Of a DNA stretch of 9,463 bases, positions 1 to 6,391 are shown in pieces. The first letter of the stretch is position 1. Each line of letters starts with the position of its first letter. A program made the position numbers and the translations under genes. A model generated the notes under the pieces. The model was given only the letters and a program-made list of their open reading frames with translations, had not been told where the DNA came from and searched no databases. Source of the DNA: Helicobacteraceae bacterium (lineage in GTDB: Bacteria; Campylobacterota; Campylobacteria; Campylobacterales; SZUA-545); the NCBI GenBank assembly GCA_031282285.1, contig JAITEA010000107.1, positions 1 to 9,463 of the forward strand, read 5' to 3'.

Positions 1-327
1 TTCGAGCAGCTATTTTCGTTTAAGTTTTCGCCGCGCCCGATGACGCTCGCGGCTAAGATGGACAATCAGATCGCGGACGAAATCGCCTCGGCTAGACTAA
101 ATATCGTCCAGTCGCTATACAAAAAACGGCTGAGCGAGGCTATGAACGCGCAGATTGGCAAAACCTTCGAGGTATTTTTGGAAGAAGCCGAGGATAAAAA
201 CGGATATTACGGCAGGGCAAACAACTTTTACGCGCTGAAGGTTTTGGAGGGCAAAGCGGGCTGTTTTGCCAAAGTCAAAGCGACAAAGGTCGATCGCGGC
301 GCGCTGTGGGGCGAAGTAGTTGGCTAG
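1..327 (+). CDS. miaB: MiaB, tRNA-2-methylthio-N6-dimethylallyladenosine synthase (C-terminal fragment)
   Basis: The 5' end lies outside the window; frame 1 is open from base 1 and gives the last 108 residues. MiaB is a cytoplasmic radical-SAM enzyme that adds a methylthio group to i6A37 of tRNAs reading codons that start with U. The visible part begins with the conserved end of the radical-SAM domain (FSFKFSPRP, then AAKM). A helical linker follows (ERLNIVQ-type, here ARLNIVQSLYKKRL), then a TRAM RNA-binding domain over the last 65 or so residues (IGKTFEVFLEE to the terminal GEVVG). The catalytic CxxxCxxC cluster would lie upstream. The FSFKxSPRP motif favours MiaB over the related MtaB and RimO. 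The stop overlaps the start of the next gene by 8 bases, so the two are probably translationally coupled. Confidence 0.9.
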   Translation, partial: FEQLFSFKFSPRPMTLAAKMDNQIADEIASARLNIVQSLYKKRLSEAMNAQIGKTFEVFLEEAEDKNGYYGRANNFYALKVLEGKAGCFAKVKATKVDRGALWGEVVG

Positions 328-976
328 GAGAAAAAAGCCGTTCTGGCGGCGGTTTATCAAAGGCGCGGGGCTTAAAATACTGCCCTTTTTTGGCTATCTG
401 CTTACCCGTCTGATCTACTTCACCAACCGCAAACGCTTTATCGGGCTGGATACGATCGATCCCGACAAGCCCGTGATCGTAGCCTTTTGGCACGAGCATA
501 TTCTGATGGCGCCCTTTCACTGGAAAAGGCTGCGCCGCGCCAAGCCAAATCCGCGCGTTTTCGCGATGGTTAGCGCGCATAGAGACGGCGAGTATATCGC
601 CAGAATCGTGGATTTTCTAGGTATCGGTACGGTGCGCGGCAGTAGCGGCAAAGGCGGCGCCAAAGCGCTGATCGCCGCGCTCAAAGAGCTGAAAAACGGG
701 AACGATATAGCCTTCACGCCCGACGGTCCGCAAGGTCCCAGACACAGCGTCGCCGACGGCATTATCCTAGCCGCTCAGCGAAGCGGCGCGGATATTCTGC
801 CTATGCGCTACGAACCGAGCCGATGCTGGCGGCTTACAAGTTGGGATCGCTTCGTCATACCGAAACCTTTTGGTACGATCGCGTTTATAGCTCGCAAAAC
901 GATCAGCGTGAAAGGAGAGCCTGTCGATGTCGCAAGAGAGCGAATCAAAGCGGCGCTGGAGCCTTTGGAAGCTTAA
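320..976 (+). CDS. DUF374-family lysophospholipid acyltransferase
   Basis: This 218-residue protein matches the DUF374 family, a branch of the LPLAT acyltransferase superfamily thought to act at the inner face of the inner membrane in lipid or lipid A metabolism. Motifs in order are a hydrophobic N-terminal segment (about 18-34, ending in YFTNRKRF), WHEH at 57-60, AHRDGEYIA at 86-94, VRGSS at 105-109, TPDGPQGPR at 133-141, and a C-terminal WRLTSWDRF at 170-178. WHEH and HRDG stand where other LPLAT enzymes carry the HxxxxD catalytic motif. The start chosen is TTG at 320, with GGGGCGA at 308-314 as a weak ribosome binding site. It gives the basic start MARRKKPFWRR typical of the family; the first in-frame ATG is only at residue 63 and would remove conserved sequence. 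The exact substrate cannot be told from the sequence. Confidence 0.87.
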   Translation: MARRKKPFWRRFIKGAGLKILPFFGYLLTRLIYFTNRKRFIGLDTIDPDKPVIVAFWHEHILMAPFHWKRLRRAKPNPRVFAMVSAHRDGEYIARIVDFLGIGTVRGSSGKGGAKALIAALKELKNGNDIAFTPDGPQGPRHSVADGIILAAQRSGADILPMRYEPSRCWRLTSWDRFVIPKPFGTIAFIARKTISVKGEPVDVARERIKAALEPLEA

Positions 977-1451
977 CCTGTCCGCGATTGGCTTGGCGTG
1001 CGTAGCCGCGCTTTGCCTGTACGGTTACTACGCCCTCAGCCCGTCGTATAGCTCCATAAGAGAGGCAAGGCGGCTGTACGATCGCGGCTTGTTCGAGGAG
1101 GCGCTGCAAAAATCGCAGGCGGTTTACGACAAGAGCGGAGAAAGCAGCTATCGCGTCAGGATATTGTCAAATTCGCTGGTCGAGCAGTCCAAAAAGGCGA
1201 TCCGCTGGAAACGCTACGCGATTGACGCGCAAACCTACGCGCAGCGCCTTCGCCCCATACTCGCCCAAAAAAATATCGATACAGCCGATATGCTTATAGC
1301 CAAAATGATACTGGAGACGGCGATCGCCGATTACGCGAGGCTGGACGATCCCGTATTGATGTGGGATCGCGAGCTGGTCAAGGAAGTAAATGAGTATTAT
1401 AAAGAGTTTGCCGCCCTTTACCAAAACCTATTTAAGGGCGCGAATCGATAA
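927..1451 (+). CDS. Small membrane-anchored protein with TPR-like segment, function unknown
   Basis: I do not recognise this 174-residue protein. It has a short polar N-terminus (1-17, basic just before the membrane), one hydrophobic segment at about 18-37, then a soluble, mostly helical domain probably outside the inner membrane. Residues 44-75 (IREARRLYDRGLFEEALQKS and following) resemble a TPR helix pair, with the GxFeeAL pattern. The rest (76-174) looks like amphipathic helices. ATG 927 is supported by AAAGGAG at 911-917, 9 bases upstream. The gene overlaps the end of the acyltransferase by 50 bases and the start of the recombinase by 62, so it belongs to the same transcript. The TPR-like helix and membrane anchor suggest a scaffold for a membrane complex, but that is inference. 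Confidence 0.75.
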   Translation: MSQESESKRRWSLWKLNLSAIGLACVAALCLYGYYALSPSYSSIREARRLYDRGLFEEALQKSQAVYDKSGESSYRVRILSNSLVEQSKKAIRWKRYAIDAQTYAQRLRPILAQKNIDTADMLIAKMILETAIADYARLDDPVLMWDRELVKEVNEYYKEFAALYQNLFKGANR

Positions 1452-2253
1452 TTTTTTGATCTATCTGCAAAAAAATCGCGGGCGCTCTGGCTTGACAATC
1501 AAGGTTTATAGGCAGGCGCTAAACGAGGCGGTTGGTTTAGCGGTGTTGGACGAGCGGCTCAAAACGGTGGATTTTATGCCCTACAGGGAGGCGATCTCCG
1601 CGCAGGCGCCCAAGACGATCGCCAAAAAATTAAGCGCGATCAGATCGTATCTCGACTATCTGGAGAGTTGCGATTTTCGCTGCCACGCCTACGCGCTGGA
1701 GTCGGCTAAGGTTCCAAAAAGCCTGCCCAAACCCGCCACGCACAAGCAGATTATGGAAACTTTGCGAGCCGCCGGCGGGGAGAACGAGCTTTTGATCGAG
1801 TTTATCTACGGGCTTGGTTTGCGCATAAGCGAGGCGGCGAGCGTCAGGATCGCCAATATCGGATCGACTTGGCTCAGGGTAACGGGCAAGGGCGGCAAGA
1901 CGCGCCAGATTCCGATCTTGGGCGAGCTGAAAGCGAAAATCGATCGCTATATACTCGCAAACGCGCCGAAGATTTTTTTGTTCGAGGAAAAGGGCGAGCC
2001 GTTAAGCGATAATCAATTAAGATATAAGATTGTCAGGTCGTTTAAGGAGATTGGTCTGAAAATTACGCCGCATCAGTTGCGCCACGCGTTTGCCACCGAA
2101 ATGTTAAACGGCGGAGCGTCAATCGCCGACGTAAGCGAGATTTTAGGGCACGCCAATATGGCCACAACCGAGATATACACCAAACTATCCTCCGTTACAA
2201 AGCTGAAAAACTACCTGCAAGCGCACCCGCTGTGCAAAGGCGGCGAGCGGTGA
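1390..2253 (+). CDS. Tyrosine recombinase, Xer type
   Basis: This is a 287-residue tyrosine recombinase with a SAM-like DNA-binding domain (about 17-105, starting at the FLIYLQKNRGRS region) and a catalytic domain (about 115-275). The full active-site set is visible: Arg145 (GLGLRISEA), Lys167 (TGKGGK), His228 and Arg231 (HQLRHAFAT), His254 (ILGHANM) and the nucleophile Tyr263 (TEIYTKL). The length fits the single-domain-pair Xer family, which resolves chromosome dimers at dif. It is much shorter than Helicobacter pylori XerH (about 360 residues as I recall). ATG 1390 has AGGAAG at 1381-1386 just upstream; the recognisable domain starts about 17 residues later, and TTG 1456 is a weaker alternative. 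No integrase-type neighbours, att repeats or cargo genes are present, so a housekeeping Xer role is more likely than a mobile element. I see no dif site in the window. Confidence 0.85.
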   Translation: MSIIKSLPPFTKTYLRARIDNFLIYLQKNRGRSGLTIKVYRQALNEAVGLAVLDERLKTVDFMPYREAISAQAPKTIAKKLSAIRSYLDYLESCDFRCHAYALESAKVPKSLPKPATHKQIMETLRAAGGENELLIEFIYGLGLRISEAASVRIANIGSTWLRVTGKGGKTRQIPILGELKAKIDRYILANAPKIFLFEEKGEPLSDNQLRYKIVRSFKEIGLKITPHQLRHAFATEMLNGGASIADVSEILGHANMATTEIYTKLSSVTKLKNYLQAHPLCKGGER

Positions 2254-3308
2254 GCGGCTTTTTTGACAAACTGCTATTTCCGCTGCTGCGCGTCGGTTAC
2301 GCGGGGATTTATTCAAGCGGCAAGAAAGCCAATCTGCTAACGCGCATATATCAAAACAGGAAACTCGTCAAAGAGGAGCGGCGCGAGTTTGAGACGCCAA
2401 ACGGCGTTCCCAGCGGCGCGATGTTTGAATATCTGCAAAGGCTTGAAAAGCGCTGCGCCTTCGTCTATTCCGCCACCGCGCTATCTAGCATAAATCAGGG
2501 CGCGCTGCCTAGCTGCGATCCGGCGTTCTTTAGAGAGATGCATATAGAAACCGACAATATATCGACGGTTTATATAGACGATAAATGGTCGATCTACGCC
2601 AGCGTTTTCGATATTGAAGAGATACAAAAAAAGTACGATCCCATAGACGGGCTAGATTATGTTTTCCCCACCGAAGCGTTAATCGACTACTACAGACGGT
2701 ATATTAAAATAGAGATAGACAAAAACGCCGCTTTCGCTTTTTTGCTATACGCCAAAACCAGCGCGACGCTCGCCATATACCAAAACGATCTTATTATGTA
2801 CAGCTCGCATATTATTTTCGACGAAGAGGACGGCGAGGATACAAACCCGCAAAACGATATGGCGGACTTTTTCGACGAGACGCTCAACGACGAGGCGATA
2901 GAGGCTAACGCGGCGGAGCTTAACAATATCAGCGACGACTTCAACTCCATAGAGGACCTTAACGACTTTATCGCTTCCGACGATCCCGCCAGTCTCGACG
3001 CGCCGTCGGAAACGAAGCTAGACGGCGACGCCGCGCCAGAACTCGATCTCAACGAGGATGCGCCGCGCTTTAATATACGCAGGGATATGCTGCTGTTTAA
3101 CTTTCTTAAAAACTCTTTCAACGCCTATTACAAAAACGAGCATTTCGCAAGCGCGTTTATAAGCTCGGCGGCAATTTTGGAGGCTTTCGAGGGCGCGAAA
3201 AGCGCGGTTGATTTCCTGAAAAAAGAGCTCTGCATAGAGGGAAAAATCTATCCGATCGACATAGGCGCGACCATCTGCAAAATGGCTTACGAAGAGGCGG
3301 CGTTATGA
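2250..3308 (+). CDS. Putative PilM/GspL-like cytoplasmic assembly protein with acidic insert
   Basis: This is a 352-residue soluble protein with no clear membrane segment and no family that I can name with certainty. GTG 2250 is preferred because it overlaps the recombinase TGA (GTGA) and lies 9 bases after AAAGG at 2236-2240; GTG 2232 would add six basic residues. The first 190 residues alternate short beta-like strands and helices, as in degenerate actin-like PilM or GspL cytoplasmic domains. Examples are residues 106-122 (TVYIDDKWSIYASVFDI) and 167-186 (FLLYAKTSATLAIYQ then LIMYSSHIIF). Residues about 191-271 form an acidic, probably disordered insert. The last 80 residues are helical and end with an IDIGATI segment. 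Clear actin-type ATP-binding loops are not visible. The main argument is position: it directly precedes PilN-like and PilO-like genes, as pilM precedes pilN and pilO. Transformation-system Cts proteins of Campylobacter are a possible comparison. Confidence 0.6.
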   Translation: MSGFFDKLLFPLLRVGYAGIYSSGKKANLLTRIYQNRKLVKEERREFETPNGVPSGAMFEYLQRLEKRCAFVYSATALSSINQGALPSCDPAFFREMHIETDNISTVYIDDKWSIYASVFDIEEIQKKYDPIDGLDYVFPTEALIDYYRRYIKIEIDKNAAFAFLLYAKTSATLAIYQNDLIMYSSHIIFDEEDGEDTNPQNDMADFFDETLNDEAIEANAAELNNISDDFNSIEDLNDFIASDDPASLDAPSETKLDGDAAPELDLNEDAPRFNIRRDMLLFNFLKNSFNAYYKNEHFASAFISSAAILEAFEGAKSAVDFLKKELCIEGKIYPIDIGATICKMAYEEAAL

Positions 3309-3832
3309 GATACTCCTTAACCGCGCCGCGCGTCAAAAGACTGCTGGATACCGACACTAAGCTCTGGGCGTTATTTACTATATTTATTGTCGCGCTCTTT
3401 GCCGCCATAAAAATTACGCTTGAACTCTTGATCGCCGCGCAAACTATTCAGATGAACGCTTATCGCGACGAGCGATCGCAATACGAGGCGCAGATAGAAA
3501 ACCTCCAGATACAGACGCATATGGTATTGCAGGATATCGAGACGGTATCCAGAACCGCCGCCAAAAACAAGGTGATCAAAGATAGCTTAATCAATCTTTT
3601 GGATCTAATTCCCGATCAGATATATCTTACCGAAGCGACGGCGTCCGAAACGGCGCTTCGCATTAAGGGCTACACGCCCAGCCAAGATATATATAACTAT
3701 CTGCTCAGACCGCCGCTAGAGTCGATATTCGCCAAAACCGCCGTCTCGTTTCTAGCCGACGGCAGAGGCGGATACGCGTTTGACAGCGTAAGCGTAATGG
3801 ACGAAAACGAAAGATTGTTCTATGGCGAATAA
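3305..3832 (+). CDS. PilN-like inner-membrane assembly protein
   Basis: This is a 175-residue bitopic membrane protein. A short cytoplasmic N-terminus (1-20) is followed by one transmembrane helix (about 21-45), a coiled-coil stretch (about 50-95, rich in E, Q and K) and a small alpha/beta domain (about 96-170). That domain contains LLDLIPDQIYLTEATASETALRI, then GYTPSQDIYNYLL and a final FDSVSV strand. The pattern (a run of L, then PxxxxL, a strand, a G-phi-xxS turn and a helix) is that of the PilN/GspL-C fimbrial assembly fold, which pairs with PilO. ATG 3305 overlaps the upstream stop as ATGA and has AGAGGCGG at 3293-3300. It probably recruits the PilM-like protein to the membrane and forms the platform with the next gene. 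Whether this serves a pilus, secretion or DNA uptake cannot be decided here. Confidence 0.6.
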   Translation: MRYSLTAPRVKRLLDTDTKLWALFTIFIVALFAAIKITLELLIAAQTIQMNAYRDERSQYEAQIENLQIQTHMVLQDIETVSRTAAKNKVIKDSLINLLDLIPDQIYLTEATASETALRIKGYTPSQDIYNYLLRPPLESIFAKTAVSFLADGRGGYAFDSVSVMDENERLFYGE

Positions 3833-4373
3833 CAGACCGCGCAATATCAATATTACCAAAGCGACGCTATTTACGCTCTTTATAGCGCTTATGGTATTCG
3901 CGCTGATCTATTTTATCTATATTCCCGATATGCGCAGGTTCAAACTCGCGAAAATGACAAACGATCGCGCCGGTATAACCCTCCAGCAGACCAAAAGCGA
4001 GCTAAGGGTGCATCAAGACAATCTAGTCGCCGCCAAAACGGAGCACAGCGACAAATTAGCCGTGCTGAAAAACGATTTTTCGTCGGAAAACTTCCATAAA
4101 GATATATCCAGTTTTTTCTCAAAACTCGATCTTGAGAGCCTGAAAATCAACCAGTCCGCCTCGTTGAAACTGCCAAGAATGACGATAAGCGAATACAATG
4201 TCAGCGCGGAGCTGAGAGAACCGGCGGATTTTTACGATTTCGTCGAGTTTATAAACAGCTACAAAAACGCGATAGAGATCGCGCTGCCTATCAATGTTAA
4301 GGTCGATCAGGGCGATCGGCTGCTGTGGAGTTTCGGCGTAAAAATATATCAATCAAATCCAGATCAATACTAG
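3822..4373 (+). CDS. PilO-like inner-membrane assembly protein
   Basis: This 183-residue bitopic membrane protein has the same overall plan as its upstream neighbour. It has a short basic N-terminus, a transmembrane helix at about 14-34, a coiled coil at about 42-85 (KLAKMTNDRAGITLQQTKSE and following) and a C-terminal ferredoxin-like domain (about 86-176). In that domain the segment MTISEYNVSAELREPADFYD and a final LLWSFGVKIYQ strand resemble PilO, where a strand leads into a 'Y..l..fi..l' helix (here YDFVEFINSY). The start overlaps the PilN-like gene by 11 bases with no good ribosome binding site, which suggests translational coupling. The 3' end overlaps the convergent tilS gene by 77 bases. 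Downstream partners expected in a full pilus operon (PilP, secretin PilQ) are absent, so they must be elsewhere or lacking. Confidence 0.55.
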   Translation: MANNRPRNINITKATLFTLFIALMVFALIYFIYIPDMRRFKLAKMTNDRAGITLQQTKSELRVHQDNLVAAKTEHSDKLAVLKNDFSSENFHKDISSFFSKLDLESLKINQSASLKLPRMTISEYNVSAELREPADFYDFVEFINSYKNAIEIALPINVKVDQGDRLLWSFGVKIYQSNPDQY

Positions 4374-5316
4374 CGTTAAAAAGATAGGGGCGGATATGCG
4401 GCGGCACGGACATTATCCTGCATCTTTCGCGGAACTTTTTCGTCGGCGCCGCCTTTTCGTACGGCGCGATCCAGATCGCCTCCAGACTGAAACAAACGGC
4501 GATCTTGCGCGCGGCGACAAAGTTCTTTTGCGCGTTTAATTTAGCGCGCTCTTTCCAACTTGACAAAACCCCTAGATTTTTCAGCGCCAAGTCCGCTTTG
4601 CGGATAGCGTCGATCGCGTTTGTATATATCACGGTTAGCCGCTCGATCTTAATTTGCGTATCGGTCGTTTCAAACCTAGCGCGATCGTTTTGCAGCGCCA
4701 AGAAAGTGCGCTTGATCCCCTCTTTGGATAGCCGCATCAGCGGCGCGGCGAAATCGATACGAAATCTATTGCGTAAAAAGCGGCGGCTGCCGTTGCTTAT
4801 ATCCAGAAAAACCTTGATTTTGCGATTGTTGATAAAACCCTCTATCTCGTCTCTGCTCGTCGATAGCAAAGGGCGGATCAGGCGGTAGCGCCCGCGATCT
4901 TCAATATGCCGCATTCCGCTCAACTCGAAAAAGCCCGCGCCTTTGCAAGTCTGCATCAAAAACCACTCCAGCCAATCGTTCAACTGATGCGCGGTGATCA
5001 GATTGCCGTAACCGTGATCGGCGACGATCGTTTCAAAAAAATCGTATCGTATCTTTCTGGCGCTAGCCTCGATAGCGCTTTCGCCCAACTTTGCGTCTAG
5101 CGTATAGAGCCGTTTATCGTATCGATCGCATAGCTCCTTGGCGTAAGCGGCTTCCAGATCGCTGTTTTCTCTGGTGTGATAATTCACGATCGCGCAGTCA
5201 AAATCGATCGCGTCGTCTATAAGCGCGAAAAACAGCGCGGTAGAATCTACGCCGCCGGAGAACGCCAGCAGATTTTTGCTCTCCCGAAGCCTTTCAAGCA
5301 GATTATGATCTATCAT
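4297..5316 (-). CDS. tilS: TilS, tRNA(Ile)-lysidine synthetase
   Basis: This 339-residue cytoplasmic enzyme uses ATP and lysine to convert C34 of the CAU-anticodon tRNA-Ile to lysidine, which changes both codon reading and charging; it is normally essential. The PP-loop ATPase motif SGGVDST is at residues 20-26. The second family signature follows as TAHQLNDWLEWFLMQTCKGAG at about 108-128 (the xxAHxxDDxxExxLxxxxxGxG type with local variation). RPLLSTSRDEI at about 148-158 matches the conserved RPLL segment, and a NxxRNRFR-like segment (RRFLRNRFRID) lies near 178-188. The C-terminal half is divergent, as in other short TilS proteins. The start ATG overlaps the cmoA stop as ATGA, with no separate ribosome binding site. 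Roughly the last 25 residues are encoded opposite the end of the pilO-like gene. Confidence 0.9.
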   Translation of the reverse strand: MIDHNLLERLRESKNLLAFSGGVDSTALFFALIDDAIDFDCAIVNYHTRENSDLEAAYAKELCDRYDKRLYTLDAKLGESAIEASARKIRYDFFETIVADHGYGNLITAHQLNDWLEWFLMQTCKGAGFFELSGMRHIEDRGRYRLIRPLLSTSRDEIEGFINNRKIKVFLDISNGSRRFLRNRFRIDFAAPLMRLSKEGIKRTFLALQNDRARFETTDTQIKIERLTVIYTNAIDAIRKADLALKNLGVLSSWKERAKLNAQKNFVAARKIAVCFSLEAIWIAPYEKAAPTKKFRERCRIMSVPPHIRPYLFNASIDLDLIDIFLRRNSTAADRPDRP

Positions 5317-6023
5317 TTAATCGCGGCAAACAAGGCAAAATTATTCCAGCGCAGAACGCACTCCACAAACGAAAAACCGGCTTGAATAACCATCGCCTTG
5401 TTTTCGTTTTCGCTGTATGGGATCAGCACATTCTCCAGCGCTTCGCGCTTTTGCGATATTTCGTAATCGGAGTAGCCCTGAACGCGCTTAAAATCATAGT
5501 AGCGATCGATTAGGATTTTGTCTAATTTTTTGTGTTCGCACGCCAGCTTTTCGCTGAAAATAAAGATCGCGCCCTCTTTGAGCCAGCCGCATATTTTTTT
5601 TACAAACTCGGCGCGCTTTGGCGGGCGGATAAACTGAAGGAGATAGTTCGCGCCGATCGCCTCTATATTTTCAAACGATAATTCGGTCGCGTCGGCGGTT
5701 ATAAAATCGATCTTGGCGCCAAAAGCCGCCGCTTTTTCTCTGGCTTTCTCGATCATCGCTTCCGAGCTATCGACGCCGATCAGCGCCAGATTCGGATTTT
5801 TCTTATGCAGTTTAAGCAGTAAAGAGGCGGTGGAGCAGCCTAGATCGATAGCCGTTCCGCCCTCTTTTGTCCAGCGGGCGATCAGATCGGCGGCGCACTC
5901 AAGCGTCTCAAGATATTGCGGCACGCTTCTAACGAGCATATCGTCAAAAACGCCCGCGACCGTCGCGTCGAACTCAAACTGTTTTTCTCTGGGAACGGCG
6001 AAACGATGATCTGTCGCGGACAT
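5313..6023 (-). CDS. cmoA: CmoA, carboxy-S-adenosyl-L-methionine synthase
   Basis: This is a 236-residue class I Rossmann methyltransferase-fold enzyme. CmoA makes carboxy-SAM from SAM and prephenate, and CmoB uses it to form the cmo5U34 wobble modification. The family-specific N-terminus is clear: FDATVAGVFDDMLVRSVPQY (18-37), close to the FDExVAxVFxDMxxRSVPxY of E. coli CmoA. Motif I is DLGCS at 60-64, followed by GVDSSEAM at 83-90, NYLLQF at 126-131, FSEK at 156-159 and the diagnostic YDFKRVQGYSDYEISQKR with ALENV at 176-199. Length is near the usual 240-250. It lies 26 bases after rpsO and overlaps tilS by 4 bases, linking two wobble-position tRNA modifiers in one transcript. No strong ribosome binding site precedes ATG 6023. 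CmoB is not in the window. Confidence 0.95.
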   Translation of the reverse strand: MSATDHRFAVPREKQFEFDATVAGVFDDMLVRSVPQYLETLECAADLIARWTKEGGTAIDLGCSTASLLLKLHKKNPNLALIGVDSSEAMIEKAREKAAAFGAKIDFITADATELSFENIEAIGANYLLQFIRPPKRAEFVKKICGWLKEGAIFIFSEKLACEHKKLDKILIDRYYDFKRVQGYSDYEISQKREALENVLIPYSENENKAMVIQAGFSFVECVLRWNNFALFAAIK

Positions 6024-6030
6024 AACGATC

Positions 6031-6045
6031 GCGCCCGTTTGGCGC
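6031..6045 (-). other. Short hairpin between rpsO and cmoA
   Basis: GGCGC at 6041-6045 and GCGCC at 6031-6035 pair around a 5-base loop in the 26-base gap between rpsO and cmoA. No U-run follows on the minus strand, so it is not a classic terminator. It could stabilise or process the mRNA, or modulate cmoA initiation, which starts 8 bases later. A 5-base stem can occur by chance in this sequence. Confidence 0.25.
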
Positions 6046-6049
6046 TTGA

Positions 6050-6325
6050 TTACGCTTTATCTTTCAGACCAAGCTCTTTGATAACCGCGGCGTACTTGTG
6101 AATGTCGCGCCGTCTAAGATAGCGTAGTAGCCGCCTGCGCTGCCCGACAAGTTTCAGCATACCGAGTTTTGAGCTGTGATCTTTTACGTTGCGCTGAAGG
6201 TGAGCGGTGAGCGACTCGATCCTTTGGCTTAACAGCGCGATCTGAATGGCGGGCGAACCCGTATCCGTTTCTTTGGAGCCAAATTTGCCGATGATCTCGG
6301 CTTTTTTCGCCTTATCCAAAGCCAT
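6050..6325 (-). CDS. rpsO: Ribosomal protein S15
   Basis: This is a 91-residue ribosomal protein S15, an early binder of the 16S rRNA central domain in the 30S subunit. Family signatures are complete: FGSKETDTGSPAIQIALLSQRI at 15-36, then LTAHLQRNVKDHSSKLGMLKLVGQRRRLLRYL (39-70), with the rRNA-contact residues in the HLQ, DHSS and RRRLL segments, and KYAAVIKELGLK near the end. ATG 6325 is chosen because CAGGAGG (bases 6331-6337 read on the minus strand) lies 5 bases upstream. An upstream in-frame ATG at 6358 would cover the ribosome binding site and add 11 non-family residues. The gene sits 66 bases after fliR and just before cmoA. A TATGAT hexamer in the gap suggests it also has its own promoter. 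Confidence 0.97.
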   Translation of the reverse strand: MALDKAKKAEIIGKFGSKETDTGSPAIQIALLSQRIESLTAHLQRNVKDHSSKLGMLKLVGQRRRLLRYLRRRDIHKYAAVIKELGLKDKA

Positions 6326-6330
6326 AACGA

Positions 6331-6337
6331 CCTCCTG
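6331..6337 (-). promoter_or_regulatory. Strong ribosome binding site of rpsO
   Basis: The minus strand reads CAGGAGG 5 bases before ATG 6325. It is one of the two strongest Shine-Dalgarno sites in the window and decides the rpsO start in favour of MALDKAKK over an ATG 33 bases upstream. Confidence 0.8.
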
Positions 6338-6357
6338 ATAGGTAATTTGAAGCCGCA

Positions 6358-6363
6358 ATCATA
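6358..6363 (-). promoter_or_regulatory. Candidate -10 element of an rpsO promoter
   Basis: The minus strand reads TATGAT (5 of 6 matches to TATAAT) about 33 bases upstream of the rpsO ATG, inside the 66-base fliR-rpsO gap. No good -35 hexamer is found 17 bases upstream, but Campylobacterota housekeeping promoters are known for weak -35 regions. It would give a leader of about 25 bases and let S15 be made independently of the flagellar gene. Confidence 0.35.
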
Positions 6364-6391
6364 CCCGCCTCGCCTTAAACTCGCGAAGTAG

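Noticed and set aside
1390..2253. Recombinase as the integrase of a genomic island
   Set aside because: No tRNA target, direct repeats, cargo genes or composition shift are present; flanking genes are housekeeping and overlap it tightly.
2690..3121. Ser-rich minus-strand frame opposite the PilM-like gene
   Set aside because: The serine-rich sequence is the mirror of Asp/Glu-rich codons on the plus strand, and the plus gene has coupled start and stop signals.
4505..4888. Plus-strand reading frame of 127 codons opposite tilS
   Set aside because: No ribosome binding site or recognisable motif; TilS on the other strand carries the PP-loop and conserved segments.
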